Shown here in pieces: positions 5,173 through 8,482 of a stretch of 8,482 nucleotides of DNA (position 1 is its first letter; the number at the start of each line of letters is the position of its first letter). Below the pieces are notes generated by a model. It made no database searches and was not told the origin of the DNA. It was given only the letters and a program-made list of their open reading frames with translations. The stretch comes from an uncultured bacterium (GTDB taxonomy: Bacteria > Auribacterota > Tritonobacteria > UBA1439). The translations under genes and the position numbers were made by a program. The stretch covers positions 1-8,482 of the forward strand of contig CALLYX010000158.1 in the NCBI GenBank assembly GCA_937858775.1. The letters run 5' to 3'.

Positions 5173-6663
5173 TCAGCCGCGCCGGGGCGGCGAGAGGAGG
5201 AGGCCGGCGAGCATGATCGCGAGCGTGCCGGCGACGGGGATGAGAAAATGGTTGAGGGGCGACCGAAGGGCGGCTGGGCACCATGCGGCCCCCGGGGTGA
5301 ACGTCATCCACGCGATGACGAGGACTCCCGCGGCGACCCCGCCGGCGGCGGCCCGGCCGCCGGCCCTCGGCTCCACGCGGCCGAGGAGGAAGAGGCCGAG
5401 CATCCCGCCCCCGAAGATCCCCGAGAGCGTCCACCACGCGTCGAGGGCGCTCCTTATCCGGATCATCCCAAGGGCGAAGCCGACACCCGCGCCGCCCCAC
5501 AGGAGCGTCCCCAGGCGCAGCGCCATCATCGACTCCCGGCCCCCCGCCCCCGGGCGGAGGAATCGCCGGTAGATGTCGCAGAGGGTGAGCGTGGCGCAGC
5601 AGTTGAGAGTGGATGAGATGGTGCTCATCGCCGCGGCGAAGATCGCGGCGATGAGGAGGCCGGCGCCGCCGGGCGGGAGCGCGTGGACGATGAAATACGG
5701 GAAGACGTTGTCGCCCCCGCCCGCCGCGACCTCCGCCCGTATCCCCGGCGGGAACGCGTCGGGGCGCGCGGTGTAGTAGGCGAAGAGGGAGGTGCCGATG
5801 GCGAAGAAGAACGCGGAGACGGGGATGTAGAGAAGCGCGCCCATCCAGACGGATCTCTTCGCCCCGGCCTCCGTTCTCGCGGCAAGGTATTTCTGCACGT
5901 AACTCTGGTCGATGCCGAAGTTCTGGAGGTTCATGAAGAGGCCGTAGGCGAGGACGACCCAGAACGTCGACTCGGCGACGGACGGGCCGAACCCGCCGAG
6001 GGAGAACTTCCCGTGGGCCGAGGCGATCCGGACGGCCTGCCGCGGCCCGTCCGGCATCCCGAGCGGTATCATCACCACGCACGCGAGAGCGCCGGCTATG
6101 AGGACGATGGACTGGACGACGTCCGTGTAGATGACCCCCTCGATTCCGCCGAGAAGCGTGTAGAGCGTCACGAGGCCGCCGGTCAGGAGGATGGTGGCGC
6201 GCGCATCCCAGCCGAGGAGGTGGTTCAGGGGGAGGGCGAGGAGGTACATGATCGAGCCGGTCCGCGCCATCTGCGTCAGCAGGTAGCATGCGACCGCGTA
6301 GACGCGCGCCCACGTCCCGAAGCGGCGCTCGAGGTGCGAGTAGGCGGAGACGTCGCCGGAGCGGCGGAAGAACGGGACGAACCAACGCGACCCCGCCCAC
6401 GCGGCGAGCGGGAGCGCCAGGCTGAACACGAACGGGTTCCAATTCCCCGAGAACGCCTTCCCCGGCAGGGCGAGGAAGGAGATGCTGCTCACGTACGTGC
6501 CGAAGATGGAGAGGCCGACCGCCCAGGCGGGGACCGCCCCGCCGGCCACCATGAACGCCTCCGGCCGCCGGCTCTTCCGGAGAAACCAGCATCCGAAGGC
6601 GACCGTGCCGGCCATGTACGCGGCGAGGACGCAGATGTCGAGTATCGGCAGGCGGTGGGGCAT
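5173..6663 (-). CDS. Sodium:solute symporter (SSS/SLC5 family)
   Basis: This 496-residue inner-membrane protein has roughly 13 hydrophobic segments, the normal size for the SSS family (TC 2.A.21), which couples Na+ entry to uptake of sugars, amino acids, sialic acids, nucleobases and similar solutes. Family marks include GGIEGVIYTDVVQS at 172-185, the equivalent of the GG-x-x-x-V-x-TD-x-x-Q signature. AAAMSTISSTLN at 343-354 aligns with the Na2 sodium-site helix; by comparison with vSGLT, Ala344, Ser347 and Thr348 would be the sodium ligands. NFGIDQSYVQKYLAAR (248-263) is another typical block. The gene follows the cyclic amidohydrolase on the same strand after a 59-nt gap, so it probably imports that enzyme's substrate; the substrate itself cannot be read from the sequence. 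No convincing ribosome site precedes the ATG at 6663, and a three-codon ATG-AAC-CGA-TAA frame sits just before it. Confidence 0.93.
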   Translation of the reverse strand: MPHRLPILDICVLAAYMAGTVAFGCWFLRKSRRPEAFMVAGGAVPAWAVGLSIFGTYVSSISFLALPGKAFSGNWNPFVFSLALPLAAWAGSRWFVPFFRRSGDVSAYSHLERRFGTWARVYAVACYLLTQMARTGSIMYLLALPLNHLLGWDARATILLTGGLVTLYTLLGGIEGVIYTDVVQSIVLIAGALACVVMIPLGMPDGPRQAVRIASAHGKFSLGGFGPSVAESTFWVVLAYGLFMNLQNFGIDQSYVQKYLAARTEAGAKRSVWMGALLYIPVSAFFFAIGTSLFAYYTARPDAFPPGIRAEVAAGGGDNVFPYFIVHALPPGGAGLLIAAIFAAAMSTISSTLNCCATLTLCDIYRRFLRPGAGGRESMMALRLGTLLWGGAGVGFALGMIRIRSALDAWWTLSGIFGGGMLGLFLLGRVEPRAGGRAAAGGVAAGVLVIAWMTFTPGAAWCPAALRSPLNHFLIPVAGTLAIMLAGLLLSPPRRG

Positions 6664-6722
6664 GGCGTTATCGGTTCATCCCGTATCCGCTTTCGGCCCC
6701 CCCCGGCCCAGCCGCGGCGCGC

Positions 6723-8021
6723 TCATCCGGAAAACCACGCCCCCCCGCCGAGCGCCGTCATCTCGGGCCAGCCCGCGACGCGCATCCCCTGGTACGGGGA
6801 GAAGTCGCAGCGCATGTGGAGCGCGGCATGGTCTATCGTCCGCGCCGCCCCTGGATCGTATAGGAAGAAATCCGCCGACTTCCCCTCCTCGATCCCCGCG
6901 CGCGGGGGGAGGCCGAATATCCCGGCCGCGTTCGCGGACGAGAGTGCGGCCAGGCGTTCGTACGTCAACCCCCTCCTCCTCCCCTCGCCGAAGAGGAGAG
7001 GCGCCAACGTCTCCACGCCCGGGATTCCGAACGGGAGGCGCGTGAAATCCCCGCCCCATTCCCCCTTCTGCGCGCGCGTGAACGGACAGTGGTCGGTGGC
7101 GACTGCGTCTATGGAGCCGTCCGCGAGGCCGCCCCAGAGCGCCTCGCGGTCCGCGTCCCCCCTGAACGGCGGGCAGCATGTCGAGCAGAAGCCGTCGGGT
7201 CCGGAGTATTTCTCCTCCGTGAGGAGGAGATATTGCGGGCACGTCTCTGCGAAGACACGCGCGCCAGCCCCGCGGTGGCGCCGCACCGCATCGAGCCCCC
7301 GCGCGCTCGAGAGATGGACGATGTAGATCCGCGCGCGGTACCTCGCCGCGACGGACATGACGAGGTCGATCGCGCGCGCCTCGCACTCCGGCGGTCGGCT
7401 CCCGGGGTAGTGCGCGAGCGCGGTCTTCCCCTCCGCCGCGAGGCGCGCCTGGGCGCGGGCGATCGCCGGGCCGTCCTCGGCGTGGACCATGAGGACGCAC
7501 TCCCGCTCCGCGCAGAAGCGGCAGAGCCTGTCGAGAAGCGCGCGGTCCACGGAGGCGTCGTTCATGTGCACCTTGAACGAGACCGTCCCCTCCTCGGCGC
7601 ACTCGCTCATCTGCTCCTCGAGGTCGGACGGGTTCTCGGAGACGGCGACGTGGATGAAGAACCGGGCGAGGCACCGCACGCGCGCCGCATCGCGCCGGGC
7701 GCGGAGGGCGCGGACAAGCCGTTCCCCCTTCCGCGGGTAGGCGAAATCGCCCAGCGCCGTGACCCCGCCGAGGAGCCCCGCTCGCGAGCCGCTCGCGAAG
7801 TCGTCGGACGAGACGTGTCCGCTCGCGGTGGCGAGCTCCATGTGGACGTGCGGATCCACGACCCCCGGCAGGACGACCTTCCCCCTCCCGTCCACGACAC
7901 GCGCCCCTTCCGCTTCCCCCACCTCCCCGACGCGCACGACCGTCCCCCGCTCCACGGCGATATCCGCCCGCTTCATCCCGAGCGGCGTCAGCACGCGCGC
8001 GCCCCTGATGACGAGGTCCAT
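6723..8021 (-). CDS. Dihydropyrimidinase/hydantoinase-like cyclic amidohydrolase
   Basis: This 432-residue metal-dependent hydrolase of the amidohydrolase superfamily opens cyclic amide rings (hydantoins, dihydropyrimidines, allantoin or dihydroorotate, depending on subfamily). All binuclear-metal ligands are present: His58 and His60 (DPHVH), Lys150 (SFK, the carboxylated lysine), His180 (HAED), His236 (IVHLSS) and Asp310 (ATDHCPF). The DPHVHMEL...VSSDDFASGSRAGLLGGVTALGDF block resembles D-hydantoinases, and the Arg that follows HxH in dihydroorotases is absent. Two usual hydantoinase features are changed. The MAY after the lysine is MND, so the substrate-contacting Tyr155 is Asp155. The IPNG loop reads LPFG (329-332), and the following GVETLAPLL is more allantoinase-like. 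At 432 residues it is also shorter than most dihydropyrimidinases. The start is fixed by AGGAGA 7 nt upstream and by the family's usual N-terminus. It is the first gene of an apparent operon with the symporter. The exact substrate is uncertain. Confidence 0.88.
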   Translation of the reverse strand: MDLVIRGARVLTPLGMKRADIAVERGTVVRVGEVGEAEGARVVDGRGKVVLPGVVDPHVHMELATASGHVSSDDFASGSRAGLLGGVTALGDFAYPRKGERLVRALRARRDAARVRCLARFFIHVAVSENPSDLEEQMSECAEEGTVSFKVHMNDASVDRALLDRLCRFCAERECVLMVHAEDGPAIARAQARLAAEGKTALAHYPGSRPPECEARAIDLVMSVAARYRARIYIVHLSSARGLDAVRRHRGAGARVFAETCPQYLLLTEEKYSGPDGFCSTCCPPFRGDADREALWGGLADGSIDAVATDHCPFTRAQKGEWGGDFTRLPFGIPGVETLAPLLFGEGRRRGLTYERLAALSSANAAGIFGLPPRAGIEEGKSADFFLYDPGAARTIDHAALHMRCDFSPYQGMRVAGWPEMTALGGGAWFSG

Positions 8022-8028
8022 CTCCGTC

Positions 8029-8034
8029 TCTCCT
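8029..8034 (-). promoter_or_regulatory. Ribosome binding site of the amidohydrolase
   Basis: AGGAGA on the minus strand, in a longer purine run, lies 7 nt before the ATG at 8021. It supports this start over in-frame ATGs further upstream, such as the one at 8207. Confidence 0.65.
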
Positions 8035-8049
8035 CTCTCGGCCGTGCGT

Positions 8050-8078
8050 ATTATGCTGAAACGCCGCCGCGACTTCAG
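8050..8078 (-). promoter_or_regulatory. Predicted promoter of the amidohydrolase-symporter operon
   Basis: On the minus strand CATAAT (5/6, 8055-8050) follows CTGAAG (3/6 to TTGACA, 8078-8073) with exactly 17 bp between. Transcription would start near 8043, leaving a leader of about 22 nt that holds just the ribosome site. The weak -35 and the overlapping inverted repeat suggest regulation. Confidence 0.5.
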
Positions 8079-8081
8079 CAT
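8053..8081. promoter_or_regulatory. Perfect 8-bp inverted repeat over the promoter (candidate operator)
   Basis: ATGCTGAA at 8053-8060 and TTCAGCAT at 8074-8081 are exact reverse complements separated by 13 bp, giving 21 bp centre to centre, two helical turns. One arm overlaps the predicted -10 and the other the -35 of the minus-strand promoter. This geometry fits a dimeric repressor that blocks polymerase. On the plus strand the repeat is followed by TTTT, so a terminator for that strand is an alternative, but no plus-strand gene ends here. Confidence 0.5.
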
Positions 8082-8285
8082 TTTTCGATCGCCCGGGCGG
8101 GGCGCGGGGGATTGGAAAGATGCATGTGGACATACCGAAGCGGACAGCCGCGTAGGGAATACGCAAGCGACCGAGAGCATATCCCGTTTGCATATTGGTT
8201 TCGACATTTCCCCTCCGCAACAATGATTGCCCCGGCCGTCCCGCTCGTATACCATTATTTATTGGGGTCGGACCACGATATCTCA

Positions 8286-8315
8286 TTGACGGGGAGGTTA
8301 TTGCGTCATTTTAGT
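8286..8315 (+). promoter_or_regulatory. Weak candidate promoter for the methyltransferase-like gene
   Basis: TTGACG (5/6) at 8286-8291 is followed after 18 bp by TTTAGT (4/6) at 8310-8315. This would give a leader of roughly 45 nt containing the hairpin at 8327-8351. An alternative -10, AATAAT at 8352-8357 (5/6), has no matching -35. Confidence 0.3.
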
Positions 8316-8326
8316 CCCTTAAAAAG

Positions 8327-8351
8327 GGCCTTAAACGCGATTTTTAGGGCC
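8327..8351 (+). other. Hairpin just upstream of the methyltransferase-like start
   Basis: GGCCTTAAA (8327-8335) pairs with TTTAGGGCC (8343-8351), nine pairs with one G-U, leaving a 7-nt loop and ending 16 nt before the ATG. A smaller stem, CCCTT-AAA-AAGGG at 8316-8328, shares two bases with it, so the two could compete. Neither is followed by a T-run. Confidence 0.35.
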
Positions 8352-8367
8352 AATAATACGATTTAGC

Positions 8368-8482
8368 ATGAATCCGACAGCGGACCGGATGCAGTTGATC
8401 AGGCGGCATTTCGAGAGGGAGGCGGCGGATTTCGACCGTCTCTTCCTCAGGGTGATGCCGCGCTACGAGGAGATGACGCGGG
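8368..8482 (+). CDS. Probable class I SAM-dependent methyltransferase, N-terminal fragment (partial)
   Basis: Thirty-eight residues are visible before the window ends. The pattern RRHFEREAADFDRLFLRVMPRYEEMTR, with an aromatic-Asp pair (FD) followed by a hydrophobic helix and P-x-Y-x-E-M, is the usual opening of class I SAM-dependent methyltransferases of the type that start with a cap helix before the glycine-rich SAM motif. That motif itself lies beyond the edge, so the assignment rests on the cap segment only. The frame upstream is closed by TAA at 8332-8334, so translation starts at the ATG at 8368 or the one at 8389. No Shine-Dalgarno sequence precedes the first ATG, which is unusual and may mean leaderless or weak initiation. 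It is divergent from the amidohydrolase operon. Confidence 0.55.
   Translation, partial: MNPTADRMQLIRRHFEREAADFDRLFLRVMPRYEEMTR

Larger units (their letters stand above)
8082..8367. other. Intergenic region between divergent genes, AT-rich towards its right end
   Basis: No gene could be supported in this stretch. The left half is GC-rich. From about 8180 the composition shifts, and 8281-8370 is about 59% AT by count, far above the rest of the window. It holds the candidate plus-strand promoter and hairpins listed separately. In-frame minus-strand sequence upstream of the amidohydrolase (ATG at 8207) is open but shows no protein-like composition. Confidence 0.55.

Noticed and set aside
5087..6592. 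Long minus-strand open frame of 501 codons overlapping the symporter
   Set aside because: Its translation is Arg/Pro/Gly-rich with no motifs; it is the out-of-frame shadow of the symporter gene.
5683..7326. Long plus-strand open frame of 547 codons opposite the symporter and amidohydrolase
   Set aside because: Its composition is dominated by Arg, Glu, Gly and Pro as expected from antisense of GC-rich coding DNA, while the opposite strand encodes two clear protein families.
8053..8085. Intrinsic terminator on the plus strand (8-bp stem followed by TTTT)
   Set aside because: No plus-strand gene ends nearby, the loop is 13 nt long, and the repeat fits the minus-strand promoter geometry better. 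It is kept only as an alternative.
8022..8207. In-frame minus-strand extension of the amidohydrolase to an ATG at 8207 preceded by GGAGG
   Set aside because: It would add 62 residues before the family's normal N-terminus, has no protein-like pattern, and would read through the predicted promoter and the strong ribosome site at 8029-8034.
6676..8286. Minus-strand 536-codon frame in the same region as the amidohydrolase
   Set aside because: It is an Arg/Gly-rich shadow; the amidohydrolase frame carries all the metal ligands.
1..8482. CRISPR arrays, tRNA or rRNA genes, insertion sequences
   Set aside because: No regularly spaced repeats, no tRNA-like arms with a T-loop, no rRNA segments and no transposase or integrase motifs were seen on either strand.

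Overview
The window is GC-rich throughout (AT falls to roughly a third in coding DNA). It encodes Gram-negative envelope machinery: a PEP-CTERM protein with its exosortase, Spy/CpxP-like periplasmic proteins and a Na+/solute symporter. This suggests a high-GC, diderm, exosortase-bearing bacterium, for example a proteobacterial, PVC or Omnitrophota-like lineage. No rRNA or other marker gene is present, so the phylum cannot be fixed.

Layout. (1) Positions 1-712, plus strand: the 3' end of a membrane-anchored protein, possibly an anti-sigma factor, is coupled by an ATGA overlap to a small Spy/CpxP-like protein with two LTxxQ motifs. (2) Positions 803-4754, plus strand: a promoter with an 11-bp-phased direct repeat is followed by five tightly packed genes. 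These encode a PEP-CTERM substrate, a six-repeat TPR protein, a second TPR protein with a C-terminal membrane anchor, a short exosortase (Cys191/Arg236/His256) and a separate EpsI-like (DUF3485) protein. Gene ends overlap (TTGA, ATGA, 31 nt), so translational coupling is likely. (3) Positions 4733-5050, minus strand: a small secreted Gly/His- and Tyr/Pro-rich protein overlaps the EpsI-like gene tail-to-tail. (4) Positions 5173-8021, minus strand: an apparent two-gene operon of a hydantoinase-like cyclic amidohydrolase followed by a sodium:solute symporter, with a promoter covered by a perfect 8-bp inverted repeat. (5) Positions 8082-8367: an intergenic stretch that turns AT-rich and leads into the start of a probable SAM-dependent methyltransferase cut by the window edge.

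How the genes may work together. The exosortase cluster reads as a self-contained sorting unit. The head gene is an exported protein carrying the Pro-Glu-Pro / hydrophobic / Arg-rich tail that exosortases recognise. The exosortase would process that tail in the inner membrane, EpsI would assist as exosortases' usual partner, and the TPR proteins are candidate scaffolds. The amidohydrolase/symporter pair looks like a nutrient module: Na+-driven uptake of a small molecule and ring opening of a cyclic amide. However, the amidohydrolase lacks residues usual for true hydantoinases, so its substrate is open.

The most interesting items are the dedicated exosortase/PEP-CTERM/TPR cassette, the atypical active-site positions of the amidohydrolase, and the two inverted repeats that sit on promoter elements. 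All motif and structure calls were made by eye; no database search or folding calculation was run.
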